Shown: one piece after another, positions 25,033 to 32,991 of the stretch
Numbering within the stretch: the first letter of the stretch is position 1
Layout: every line of letters starts with the position of its first letter
Assembly (NCBI GenBank): GCA_030147745.1
Contig: JASBUS010000092.1
Location: 1-33,113, forward strand
Direction of reading: 5' to 3'
Length of the DNA: 33,113 nucleotides
Source: Alphaproteobacteria bacterium
Lineage (GTDB): Bacteria; Pseudomonadota; Alphaproteobacteria; Micavibrionales; Micavibrionaceae
Program-made: the position numbers and the translations under genes
Notes under the pieces: model-generated
The model's database searches: none
What the model was told of the DNA's origin: nothing
Seen by the model: only the letters and a program-made list of their open reading frames with translations

Positions 25033-25695
25033 ATGGTAACAACAAACTACGCACTTGCTGCTGAAGCAAGAGACCGTGCCGGTAAGGGGGTCGCACGCGC
25101 TCTACGTCGTGAAGACAAGATACCTGCTGTTATTTACGGCGGTAAACAAGAGCCTGCACCGATCGCAATATCTGCACATGACATGACTATCGAATACCAC
25201 AAAGGTGGTATCTTCACAAAACTTTGTGAAATCGAAGTTGCAGGCAAAAAAGAAGTTGTTCTTGCACGTGATGTTCAAACACACCCTGTAAGCGACAAAG
25301 TAATGCACGTGGACTTCCTACGCGTTACAGATAAAACGAAAATCGTTGTTTCTGTACCTGTTAAGTTCATCAACCAAGAAGAGTGCCCAGGCATTCAGCG
25401 CAAAGCCGTATTGAACATGGTTCGTCACACTGTTGACCTTGTATGTTCTGCGAAGAGCATTCCTTCGGAAATCGAAGTGAACTTGGCTGGCCTAAATGTT
25501 GGTGATACAGCACGTTACTCAAACGCAGTTCTACCAACTGGCGCGGAATTCGCGGATACAGATCGTGACTACACGATCATGACACTTGTTGCTTCTCGTG
25601 CGATGGCGTCTGCTGCAGGTGCATCAGCGGCTGAAGGTTCAGCTGAAGGTGAAGCTGAAGGCGAAGGCGAAGCAGAAGAAGCTTCTGAAGAATAA
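25033..25695 (+). CDS. rplY: 50S ribosomal protein L25/general stress protein Ctc
   Basis: The 220-residue protein is the long Ctc/TL5 form that binds 5S rRNA. The N-terminal domain has the R-D-R-A-G-K-G-V-A-R-A-L-R and I-P-A-V-I-Y-G-G motifs; the middle has the H-V-D-F-L-R-V and P-V-K-F-I-N segments of the TL5 second domain; the last 30 residues are an acidic Glu/Gly/Ala tail built of E-G-E-A-type repeats. The start at 25033 has an AAGGA about eight bases upstream. Codon use is strongly biased, as in highly expressed genes. pth and ychF follow, a common order. Confidence 0.95.
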   Translation: MVTTNYALAAEARDRAGKGVARALRREDKIPAVIYGGKQEPAPIAISAHDMTIEYHKGGIFTKLCEIEVAGKKEVVLARDVQTHPVSDKVMHVDFLRVTDKTKIVVSVPVKFINQEECPGIQRKAVLNMVRHTVDLVCSAKSIPSEIEVNLAGLNVGDTARYSNAVLPTGAEFADTDRDYTIMTLVASRAMASAAGASAAEGSAEGEAEGEGEAEEASEE

Positions 25696-25723
25696 TTTAA
25701 TTATTCCTTCTGACGAATTTTAT

Positions 25724-25765
25724 GAAAGCAGGGCAGATTTTAAATATGTCCTGCTTTCTTATTTT
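25724..25765 (+). terminator. Hairpin between rplY and pth (terminator or attenuator)
   Basis: A 9-bp perfect stem (25724-25732 with 25750-25758) with a 17-base AT-rich loop, then TTATTTTT. It lies just before the pth ribosome site, so it may reduce rather than block read-through. Confidence 0.65.
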
Positions 25766-25778
25766 TGAGAGGTAAATT

Positions 25779-26351
25779 ATGTGGCTTGTCATTGGTTTAG
25801 GTAATCCCGGACAGAAATACGAAAAAAACCGTCATAATATTGGCTTTATGGCCGTGGATGCGTTGGCGTATGATTACAGCTTTGGCCCATGGAAGAAAAA
25901 ATTCCAAGGACAAATTTCTGAAGGGCAAATTGACGGTCAAAAAGTCCTGTTGCTGAAGCCTGAGACCTATATGAATGAATCAGGCCGCGCGGCGCAGGAA
26001 GCTGCAAAATTTTATAAAATCGCGCCAGATCATATTTGCACAATTCATGACGAGTTGGATTTAGAACCATCAAAACTTCGCGTCAAAAAAGGCGGCGGCA
26101 CAGGCGGACATAATGGTTTAAAATCATTAGATAGCCATTTGCCAAATAAGGATTATTGGCGTGTCCGCATGGGCATCGGCCACCCGGGGCATAAAGACCG
26201 CGTCCATGGCTATGTCTTAAGTGACTTTGCCAAAGCGGAGCGTGACGGCTGGGTTGAGAAAATTTTGGCTGTACAGAGTGACCATTTTGGCTTAATTCTA
26301 AACGGCGATCATGAGCGCTTCATGAGTAATGTCGCTCTGGATATGAAATAA
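25779..26351 (+). CDS. pth: Peptidyl-tRNA hydrolase
   Basis: Frees tRNA from prematurely released peptidyl-tRNA. The 190-residue protein has G-L-G-N-P-G-Q-K-Y, R-H-N-I-G-F with the catalytic His (about residue 23), K-P-E-T-Y-M-N-E-S-G, the I-H-D-E-L-D-L motif with its catalytic Asp, and G-G-G-T-G-G-H-N-G-L. All key residues are intact. GAGAGG precedes the ATG. ychF starts 20 bases after the stop, so the two are probably co-transcribed. Confidence 0.97.
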   Translation: MWLVIGLGNPGQKYEKNRHNIGFMAVDALAYDYSFGPWKKKFQGQISEGQIDGQKVLLLKPETYMNESGRAAQEAAKFYKIAPDHICTIHDELDLEPSKLRVKKGGGTGGHNGLKSLDSHLPNKDYWRVRMGIGHPGHKDRVHGYVLSDFAKAERDGWVEKILAVQSDHFGLILNGDHERFMSNVALDMK

Positions 26352-26371
26352 CGTAACTATAAGGTGAATTT

Positions 26372-27472
26372 ATGGGTTTTAACTGTGGTATTGTCGGCTT
26401 GCCGAATGTTGGTAAATCAACTCTATTTAACGCGCTAACCGCAACAGCTGCGGCGCAGGCGGCCAATTATCCGTTCTGTACAATTGAACCAAATGTTGGC
26501 CGTGTGGGTATTCCTGATAAACGCCTAAATCAATTGGCTGAAGTTGCAGGTTCTGCGAATATCATTCCGGCGCAGCTTGAATTTGTTGATATTGCAGGCT
26601 TGGTTAAGGGCGCGAGCAAGGGCGAAGGCCTTGGTAACCAGTTCTTGGCGAATATCCGTGAAACAGACGCGATTATTTATGTGCTACGTTGTTTTGAAAA
26701 TGACGACATCACCCATGTTGAAGGCAGCGTTGACCCAATTCGTGATAGCGAGATTATCGAGACAGAATTGCTTTTGGCGGATTTGGAATCGATTGATAAA
26801 CAAATCACCAATATGGGCCGTAAGGCGAAGTCAGGCGACTCAGAAGCTAAGGCACAATTGGCCTTCATGGAAAGCGTCAAAAAATTATTGGAAGACGGTG
26901 AGCCTGCACGTAAGGCAGAGGTGCCAGCTGATTTGGCAACATTCTCTCGTCAAATTGGTTTGATGACGATGAAGCCAGTGCTTTATGTTTGTAACGTATC
27001 AGAAGATGATGCGTCTACAGGCAATGAATGGAGCGAGCAAGTCGCGGCGATGGCAAAGGAAAAAGGCGCGAATAGCGTTGTGATCTGTGCGGCGATCGAA
27101 GCAGAAATCGCGCAACTTGAAAGCGATGAAGAGAAAACAGAATTCCTTGCCGATATGGGCCTTGATGAACCGGGCTTGAATAAAATTATTCGCGCGGGTT
27201 TTGACTTGTTGAACTTGCAAACATATTTCACAGCAGGTCCAAAAGAAGCGCGCGCATGGACAATCCACAAAGGCGACAGTGCGCCACAAGCAGCTGGCGT
27301 CATTCACACTGATTTCCAACGCGGCTTTATTAAGGCTGAAGTAATTGCATTTGATGATTACATCACATGCAAAGGCGAAACTGGTGCGAAAGAAACTGGT
27401 AAAATGCGCCAAGAAGGTAAAGATTACATCGTTAAAGATGGTGATGTTATTTTGTTCCGCTTCAATGTGTAA
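26372..27472 (+). CDS. ychF: Redox-regulated ATPase YchF (OBG family)
   Basis: The 366-residue P-loop protein binds ATP rather than GTP, has a ribosome-linked role and affects the oxidative stress response. The N-terminal domain begins [15 protein letters not shown]; the G3 region has D-I-A-G-L-V; the G4 motif reads N-V-S-E rather than NKxD, which explains ATP preference in the family. The C-terminal TGS domain shows L-Q-T-Y-F-T-A-G and A-A-G-V-I-H-T-D-F and ends [16 protein letters not shown] lies about nine bases before the ATG. A strong terminator follows. Confidence 0.96.
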   Translation: MGFNCGIVGLPNVGKSTLFNALTATAAAQAANYPFCTIEPNVGRVGIPDKRLNQLAEVAGSANIIPAQLEFVDIAGLVKGASKGEGLGNQFLANIRETDAIIYVLRCFENDDITHVEGSVDPIRDSEIIETELLLADLESIDKQITNMGRKAKSGDSEAKAQLAFMESVKKLLEDGEPARKAEVPADLATFSRQIGLMTMKPVLYVCNVSEDDASTGNEWSEQVAAMAKEKGANSVVICAAIEAEIAQLESDEEKTEFLADMGLDEPGLNKIIRAGFDLLNLQTYFTAGPKEARAWTIHKGDSAPQAAGVIHTDFQRGFIKAEVIAFDDYITCKGETGAKETGKMRQEGKDYIVKDGDVILFRFNV

Positions 27473-27491
27473 TTGAATATCAAGATAAAAG

Positions 27492-27520
27492 AAAAGGCGC
27501 TCAAACCGAGCGCCTTTTTT
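27492..27520. terminator. Bidirectional rho-independent terminator
   Basis: An 11-bp perfect stem (27492-27502 with 27508-27518), five-base loop, A's on the left and a T run on the right. It separates ychF from the convergent metalloprotease gene. Confidence 0.92.
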
Positions 27521-27541
27521 GTGTCTGTAGCTCGCTTAACT

Positions 27542-28783
27542 TTAGCTTAAACCTAAAGCATCAAGGCCTTTATCTAAAATAGATTTAGGTTTTTCAGGCG
27601 CAACCTTACGCTCGATATCTAATGGAATTTGCGTGTGATCAAAATTCTTAACATCAGGCACAAGATATTGAACGCCTTCAAGGTAAACTTCACCAGCGCG
27701 GCGTGCCGCATCGGTAATATCAAACTTACCACTGTTCAAAATTTGGTAAACTTTAACATATGTGTCAAGGAAGTAGATATCCTGTCCTGTAGTTGGGAAG
27801 AAACCAAAATAAGGGTGAATATCTGCCTGCATGTCTTTGATTAAAACATTCAAGTGCACATATGCAGCGTAAATGTCTTCTTCCGCAAATTCTTTGCCAT
27901 CATTTAGCGGTGATTTTGCAATTGGAGATGTCGAGTGACTTGCGCCAAAGCTCCATGGTCTAGAGAGCGCACTAACGGCACGTACATGATACCAGTAATC
28001 TGAAAAACTCGTGTCGTTAAAATGTTTGTTTAATGTTTTGTACATTTCGCTATCTGCACTTGTTTCACCTTTAAGGGTGTATACAGGTGAGTATAGATCA
28101 TGTAATGAGCGCGCATCAGGGTAGTTGTTGCAATGTGAGGCTTCGTGCAGCATAACTGGTGTGCGAAGGTCGATTGTTTCTACACCTTGATATTGGCGCA
28201 TATATTCTGGGTATATACCTGTCATTAGATAAGCAAAATCAGCCATATCTTCAACGCGTTTTGGAGCGTTAATGTGACATGCGTCCTCTGACGGAAGTTT
28301 TAGGGCATATGCATTGAGTGGATGCTCAGAAAAATGTTCATCTTTAACGGTGACTGAGTATTTGATTAAGCTTGGTATACCAGTTGTTATCCAGATACCA
28401 GCGCGCGTAAGAATGCTTGATGTGGCTTCTTTATCTTGTGCTTCAATTTTAGCTGCGACATCCGCTTCTGCGATTGCATCGCTTACGGACCAATTTGTAT
28501 ACTGACCAACTTTATATAAATATCCGCCTAGCCCATCGTCGTAAACGCGGATGACATCAGAATTTGGGACATCATCTATTATGTCTTGTGGCATTTCAAT
28601 ACGTTCGCCATATTCACGGAAGCTGTCTGTGCCTAGGTCTTTGCCGATTGTATAAACGGATGAAACGGTAAGCGCGGCAACGGTGAATGCGGCTGCCAAA
28701 GAGGCTGCGGTATATTTTGCAACTTTATTGAAAACGTTTACACAGCTTCTTAGCACGCTCGGTGCTTTGTTCTCTTCTGTCAT
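27542..28783 (-). CDS. Putative membrane-anchored zinc metalloprotease (HEASH) of unknown family
   Basis: The 413-residue protein has one N-terminal hydrophobic segment (about 24-46) after a short cytoplasmic tail, predicting a type II anchor with the bulk in the periplasm. A single H-E-A-S-H motif (213-217, positions 28133-28147) and a downstream G-E-T-S-A-D-S-E-M-Y (239-248) could supply a third ligand, the layout of gluzincin-type proteases; Glu240 or Glu246 would be the ligand. Several Trp/Tyr-rich segments follow. It is not M48 or M50: no multi-spanning region is seen and the motif context differs. I do not recognise the family, so the substrate is unknown. The gene is single, with a very AT-rich upstream region. 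The ATG at 28783 has no strong ribosome site. Confidence 0.7.
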   Translation of the reverse strand: MTEENKAPSVLRSCVNVFNKVAKYTAASLAAAFTVAALTVSSVYTIGKDLGTDSFREYGERIEMPQDIIDDVPNSDVIRVYDDGLGGYLYKVGQYTNWSVSDAIAEADVAAKIEAQDKEATSSILTRAGIWITTGIPSLIKYSVTVKDEHFSEHPLNAYALKLPSEDACHINAPKRVEDMADFAYLMTGIYPEYMRQYQGVETIDLRTPVMLHEASHCNNYPDARSLHDLYSPVYTLKGETSADSEMYKTLNKHFNDTSFSDYWYHVRAVSALSRPWSFGASHSTSPIAKSPLNDGKEFAEEDIYAAYVHLNVLIKDMQADIHPYFGFFPTTGQDIYFLDTYVKVYQILNSGKFDITDAARRAGEVYLEGVQYLVPDVKNFDHTQIPLDIERKVAPEKPKSILDKGLDALGLS

Positions 28784-29303
28784 AATTAGTCCCTGATCGT
28801 ATTTTATAGTTATAGAAGTTATAAAACTTTCAATTTTGCGAAGTTAGCACGTAAAAATCGATATTTCAATAATTATATTTTATTCTGTGGATTTTTTTAA
28901 ATTAATATTTAAAAACAATTTGTTATATGTGGATTAAATCCTATGTTTTGTGTTTTGTAAAATCAAGTTTTGACCAATTTCTATTTTGCGCTCAAAAATA
29001 GAAAATGATTCGAAACTTAAATTTTTTCTTGCAGTAACTTTACTTTTTATGGTTTTATGGCCTTATGAAACATTTGAACGACACAGTGTTAAACATTACT
29101 TCAAGCGGCAAGCCTTTGTCTGCTCCTGTGTTGGTATTATCTATCCGACGACGAATTAGCTGCTGATATACAGTTGAGCGTTCGTCATCTTATCCCATTT
29201 TTGATTATCACTCTTTGCATATCAGCTATCTTGAGCACTTAATTTGAGTTCTCCTGATTTTTTCGACATATGACACAAATATAGATGATAAGAAGATAAG
29301 ACG
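28784..29303. other. 520-base AT-rich gene-free region
   Basis: No convincing gene. It holds the divergent promoter regions of the metalloprotease and GNAT genes, a 10-bp AT-rich inverted repeat, and two DnaA-box-like nonamers (28886-28894, two mismatches; 28929-28937, one). A 33-codon frame at 29065-29166 has no ribosome site. The left half is markedly more AT-rich than its surroundings. Confidence 0.6.
28978..29004. repeat. 10-bp perfect inverted repeat
   Basis: Arms 28978-28987 and 28995-29004, seven-base loop. It is AT-rich and lacks a following T tract, so an operator or weak structure is more likely than a terminator. Confidence 0.55.
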
Positions 29304-29897
29304 ATGCAAGCTTCAGTTAAATTAGACACAAATGGCAAAGACGTTATAAGCGAAGGCCAATTCGAGAATTTCAATTTCAAATATCAGATCGTATCCCTGA
29401 CCAGTGCGGATATTCAAACTATGCTATGTTTCCAAACTTTGATTTTGGGCTCTTTAAAGCCTGGTGAAGAAGGTTATTTCCTTGAAAAATCAGAAAGTTT
29501 CTTTCAGGAACATTTTAACACAGGCAGCAAAGCCATTGCCGTTGTTAGTAATAGCAATGTGCTTGGTCAGGCCTTAATTGTTCATCCCAATATGCAATAT
29601 CCGAAAACAGGCATGACCGATATGGTTTTACCTGAGCCCGTTGATAGCCTTAGTATAATTCAGGGTGTTGGCGCACATCCGAATACGCGTGGTATGAAGA
29701 TTGGTGACAAGCTCATCAAAGCATGGTTGGATGTCGCGGCAAATGATGGACGTCATAATGCCCTTGCAGAAACCGATCAGAAAAATCATTATAGCTGGGA
29801 ATTATTTGTTAAAAACGGCGTGAATATTGTCAGTGCAGGCGTTGACCCAAGCGATGGGACGCAGCTATATAACCATCACAAAGTCTTGAAGATATAA
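29304..29897 (+). CDS. GNAT-family N-acetyltransferase
   Basis: The 197-residue protein has the GNAT acyl-CoA-binding motif around V-G-A-H-P-N-T-R-G-M-K-I-G-D-K-L (122-137), preceded by a beta strand (S-L-S-I-I-Q) and followed by a helix, and it ends in a variable region (Y-S-W-E-L-F-V-K-N-G). The first 30 residues may be a flexible extension. The acceptor substrate is not deducible. The next gene, an aspartoacylase-like deacylase, begins nine bases after its stop and has its own AAGGTG, so the two form one operon; an acylation/deacylation couple is inferred. The start codon has only a weak purine-rich stretch upstream. Confidence 0.85.
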   Translation: MQASVKLDTNGKDVISEGQFENFNFKYQIVSLTSADIQTMLCFQTLILGSLKPGEEGYFLEKSESFFQEHFNTGSKAIAVVSNSNVLGQALIVHPNMQYPKTGMTDMVLPEPVDSLSIIQGVGAHPNTRGMKIGDKLIKAWLDVAANDGRHNALAETDQKNHYSWELFVKNGVNIVSAGVDPSDGTQLYNHHKVLKI

Positions 29898-29906
29898 GGT
29901 GAAGAC

Positions 29907-30761
29907 ATGCAGCAAGATCAAGTTGTAAGCTATAGCTTTGATAGCGGGGTAGTGGGCGCTTCTGTCCTGATCCTTGGCGCTATTCATGGAAATGAAAAAT
30001 GCGGTTCAAACGCGATTGAAAAGATTGTCGCGCAATTCAACGATGGCACATTAAAACCATTAAAAGGCAAGGTGACTTTTGTGCCGATATGTAACCCTGC
30101 GGCGTATAAAGCGCATCAGCGTTATATGGATGTGAATTTAAACCGCGTGATGAAATTACACGATGCGCCAGATAATTATGAAGCGCATTTGGCTAATCAA
30201 ATTGTGCCATTAATTGCATCACATGATTTTACTTTGGATTTACACTCGATACATTCTAAAGGCGCATCTTTCGCCTTCTTGGATTATCCGAACAAAATGG
30301 CTGCGGATATCTGTGATGTGCTTGGCGTCAAAACAATCTTCACGGGTTGGGTTGAAATGTATGAAGATACAGGCGACATGACGACATTAGACTGCGCGCA
30401 TAAATCAGGTAAAGCATCAGTCACGGTTGAATGTGGTCAGCATGAAGATCCTGACAGTGTGAAAGTTGCCGAAGAATGCATCCTTAACACATTGCAATAT
30501 TTTGGAACGATTGCAGGGCAGGTTTCAAAAACAGCTGATTGCCAAACCGTGCATGCAAAGCACCGTATTGTAAAATCATCCGAAGGCGCGCTACGCCCGC
30601 TTGAGCATATGAGCAGCGTTAAAAGCGGCGAGATTATTGCCGATCTAGATAACGGTGAAAAAATCATCGCGCCTGAAGATGGCGTTGTGCTTATCCCGTT
30701 TAAAGAAGCGCAAGTCGGTGATGAGTGGCTCTATCTCGGCCAAATAATAAAAGCGGCTTAA
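29907..30761 (+). CDS. Succinylglutamate desuccinylase/aspartoacylase family amidohydrolase
   Basis: The 284-residue zinc-dependent deacylase of the AstE/AspA type (M14-like carboxypeptidase fold) shows all the ligand motifs: A-I-H-G-N-E (His27, Glu30), D-V-N-L-N-R (75-80, substrate-binding Arg), D-L-H-S (His113), and V-E-C-G with catalytic Glu175. The C-terminal part (about 205-284) resembles a beta-barrel/lipoyl-like domain with G-E-I-I-A-D and A-P-E-D-G-V-V. The enzyme would hydrolyse an N-acyl amino acid or related amide. It is distinct from AstE of the arginine pathway, none of whose other genes are here. The paired GNAT gene is just upstream. The stop codon sits within the terminator loop. 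Confidence 0.85.
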   Translation: MQQDQVVSYSFDSGVVGASVLILGAIHGNEKCGSNAIEKIVAQFNDGTLKPLKGKVTFVPICNPAAYKAHQRYMDVNLNRVMKLHDAPDNYEAHLANQIVPLIASHDFTLDLHSIHSKGASFAFLDYPNKMAADICDVLGVKTIFTGWVEMYEDTGDMTTLDCAHKSGKASVTVECGQHEDPDSVKVAEECILNTLQYFGTIAGQVSKTADCQTVHAKHRIVKSSEGALRPLEHMSSVKSGEIIADLDNGEKIIAPEDGVVLIPFKEAQVGDEWLYLGQIIKAA

Positions 30762-30775
30762 GGGCCGCTTTTTTA
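30749..30775 (+). terminator. Rho-independent terminator overlapping the deacylase stop
   Basis: A 9-bp perfect stem (30749-30757 with 30764-30772) with a six-base loop that contains the TAA stop (30759-30761), followed by T's. A translating ribosome at the stop would cover the stem. Confidence 0.85.
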
Positions 30776-30780
30776 TTGTT

Positions 30781-32079
30781 TTAACCAAAGGCACGTTCAA
30801 AGATGATATCGATGTTTTTAGTGTAGAATTTATAATCAAAAATGCCTTTTAGATCATCTTCATCCAAAAGCTCCATCACTTCTTCATCTTCTTTGAGATA
30901 CATTTTAAGGGATTTCGCGGCATCACAATTCCAGACTTTCATGGCGTTGCGTTGAACGATGCGATAAGCCTTTTCACGTGACATGCCTGCCTGTGTGAGG
31001 GCGAGCAATGTGCGTTGTGAGAAAACAAGGCCGCCCATGCTTTCCATGTTCTTTTTCATGCGCTCAGGATAGACCACAAGGTTTTTCACAACATCGGTCA
31101 GGCGGCTAAGGGCAAAGTCCAATGTGATACAGCTATTCGGCGCAATCAGACGCTCCGTTGATGAATGCGAAATATCACGTTCATGCCATAGCGCAACATT
31201 TTCAAGCGCAGGCGTTACAGATGAACGAATATTGCGTGCAAGACCTGTTAGGTTCTCTGACAAGATCGGGTTGCGCTTATGTGGCATAGCGGAGGAGCCT
31301 TTTTGGCCTTCTGTGAAATATTCTTCGACTTCACGAATTTCAGTGCGCTGAAGGTGACGAATTTCAACCGCCAAGTTTTCGATGGAAGATGCAATCACGC
31401 CGAGCGTTGCAAAATACATTGCATGACGGTCACGTGGGATAATTTGTGTTGATACCGTTTCAGGCTTTAAGCCAAGTTCTTTCGCAACATGTTCTTCAAT
31501 GCGTGGGTCAAGCGTAGCATATGTGCCAACCGCGCCAGACATCGCACAAATCGCAATTTCATCGCGTGCTTGGATTAGGCGCTCTTTTGCGCGTTTGAAC
31601 GCGGCATAGTGACCCGCTAACTTTAAACCAAATGTTGTTGGCTCAGCGTGAATGCCATGGCTGCGGCCAATGCAGATGGTGTTTTTATGTTCCTGCGCGC
31701 GTTGTTTCAGCGCGTTAATTAAACCGTCCAAATCTTTAATCAGAATGTCTGCGGATTGTTTCAGCTGCACACCAAAGGCCGTGTCGATCACGTCAGATGA
31801 AGTCATACCCTGATGGATGAAACGAGAATCTTCGCCGACATGTTCCGCAACAGATGTGAGGAAAGCAATCACGTCATGCTTAACTTCTTTTTCAATTTGG
31901 TTGATGCGATCAACGCTGAAATTACCATGGGCGCGAATGTTTTTACCTGCACCTTCAGGAATAAGGCCAAGCTCTTCCATTTTCTCAGCGGCGAGCATTT
32001 CAATCTCAAGCCAGATATTGAATTTATTTTCAATTTCCCAAATTTTTGACATTTCGGGGCGGGAGTAACGCGGAATCAT
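30781..32079 (-). CDS. purB: Adenylosuccinate lyase
   Basis: Cleaves SAICAR and adenylosuccinate in purine synthesis. The 432-residue protein has the fumarase/aspartase superfamily signature G-S-S-A-M-P-H-K-R-N-P (about 260-270), the N-terminal R-Y-S-R-P-E-M, F-I-H-Q-G-M-T-S-S-D-V, and the catalytic His region G-R-S-H-G-I-H-A-E-P-T. The length and all three conserved regions match PurB of the shorter, B. subtilis-like class. It lies 50 bases downstream of radC, on the same strand. No T-rich hairpin for the minus strand was clear beyond the shared 30749-30772 stem. Confidence 0.96.
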   Translation of the reverse strand: MIPRYSRPEMSKIWEIENKFNIWLEIEMLAAEKMEELGLIPEGAGKNIRAHGNFSVDRINQIEKEVKHDVIAFLTSVAEHVGEDSRFIHQGMTSSDVIDTAFGVQLKQSADILIKDLDGLINALKQRAQEHKNTICIGRSHGIHAEPTTFGLKLAGHYAAFKRAKERLIQARDEIAICAMSGAVGTYATLDPRIEEHVAKELGLKPETVSTQIIPRDRHAMYFATLGVIASSIENLAVEIRHLQRTEIREVEEYFTEGQKGSSAMPHKRNPILSENLTGLARNIRSSVTPALENVALWHERDISHSSTERLIAPNSCITLDFALSRLTDVVKNLVVYPERMKKNMESMGGLVFSQRTLLALTQAGMSREKAYRIVQRNAMKVWNCDAAKSLKMYLKEDEEVMELLDEDDLKGIFDYKFYTKNIDIIFERAFG

Positions 32080-32129
32080 GTTTCTTTTACCTTATCAATC
32101 AATTGTGAGGCTTATTATTAGCAATTGAA

Positions 32130-32834
32130 TTACATTAAGTCCATATTGCGGAGCGAATTACAGCCCGATTTAGACACAATAATGTGGTCATGGACAATAA
32201 TATTAAATGGACGGCCTGCGTCAATTATACGATTGGTCATGTCTATATCATCAGGGGATGGTGTGGCATCGCCGCTTGGGTGGTTGTGACATAGGATAAT
32301 TGCCGTTGCGCCAAGTTCTAATGCACGTTTCATAACCTCGCGTGGATAGGCAGGTGTGTGGTCAACTGTACCGCTTTGTTGCACTTCATCGGCAATAAGC
32401 TCGTTTTTCTTATTCAGGAAGAAAACACGGAAATGTTCTTTCTTCTCATGCGCCATCGTTGCTTTGGCGTAATCGGTTACTTGCACCCAGTTCGATAATA
32501 TTTCTTTGCCCTTAATATCATCCTGTAACAAATGATGGGCGGCGGCGCGCACGGTACGGAGCGCTATGGCGACATTCTCACTTAAGCCTGCGGCAACTAA
32601 TTCAGGAATAGGGGCGTTAAGGACGGCGGCAAAGCTGCCAAAATGATGAATAAGGCTTTTGGCGAGGGGCTTAACATCGCGGCGCGGGATGCTCATAAAC
32701 AATAACAGCTCAAGCATCTCATAATCTGCCAATGCATCGGCGCCGCCTTTAACAAAGCGCTGACGTAAGCGGTCACGGTGACCTGTGTGATGCGGTTTAT
32801 CGCTTGTACGTTCCTGTTCGCTACTCATGTTCAT
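32130..32834 (-). CDS. radC: RadC family JAB/MPN-domain protein
   Basis: The 234-residue protein begins with a charged tail and G-H-R-D-R-L-R-Q-R-F, a helix-hairpin-helix-like region (about 35-100) and a C-terminal JAMM domain. The metal motif H-N-H-P-S-G-D-A-T-P-S-P-D-D (183-196) supplies His183, His185 and Asp196 with Ser193, fitting HxH-x7-S-x2-D. The preceding R-V-F-F-L-N-K-K-N and the terminal I-I-V-H-D-H-I-I-V are typical. Despite the name, a DNA repair role of RadC is disputed; the activity is not established. The start could be either of two nearby ATGs (32834 or 32828). purB follows. Confidence 0.93.
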   Translation of the reverse strand: MNMSSEQERTSDKPHHTGHRDRLRQRFVKGGADALADYEMLELLLFMSIPRRDVKPLAKSLIHHFGSFAAVLNAPIPELVAAGLSENVAIALRTVRAAAHHLLQDDIKGKEILSNWVQVTDYAKATMAHEKKEHFRVFFLNKKNELIADEVQQSGTVDHTPAYPREVMKRALELGATAIILCHNHPSGDATPSPDDIDMTNRIIDAGRPFNIIVHDHIIVSKSGCNSLRNMDLM

Positions 32835-32860
32835 CTTTCATAAGCCTGTATTCTGTAGCG

Positions 32861-32980
32861 TATAATATGTGATGAGCGGATAAATACAAGAGGGCTTAAT
32901 ATTAGGGAGGTTAAATATATTGACATTATGTGAAATCTTTGGTAAAAAGCGTTCTAACTAAATTTTGGTAATAGTTAGAA
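32861..32980 (+). promoter_or_regulatory. Promoter and possible leader-peptide/hairpin region of the right-edge gene
   Basis: TATAAT at 32861-32866 is a consensus -10 with a weak -35. AGGGAGG (32904-32910) is followed nine bases later by TTG (32920), opening a 13-codon frame ending at TAA (32959-32961). A 9-bp perfect inverted repeat (32952-32960 with 32972-32980) directly abuts the ribosome site of the next gene. The same TTGACA at 32920 could instead be a -35 element with TAAAAA at 32943-32948; the two readings exclude each other. Confidence 0.4.
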
Positions 32981-32991
32981 AGGTGTCTGAT

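Noticed and set aside
26999-27412. Long antisense frames inside ychF
   Set aside because: They follow from codon bias of the real gene and have no initiation signals or recognisable domains.
29065-29166. 33-codon frame in the long intergenic gap
   Set aside because: No ribosome site, short, no recognisable product; could not be supported as a gene.
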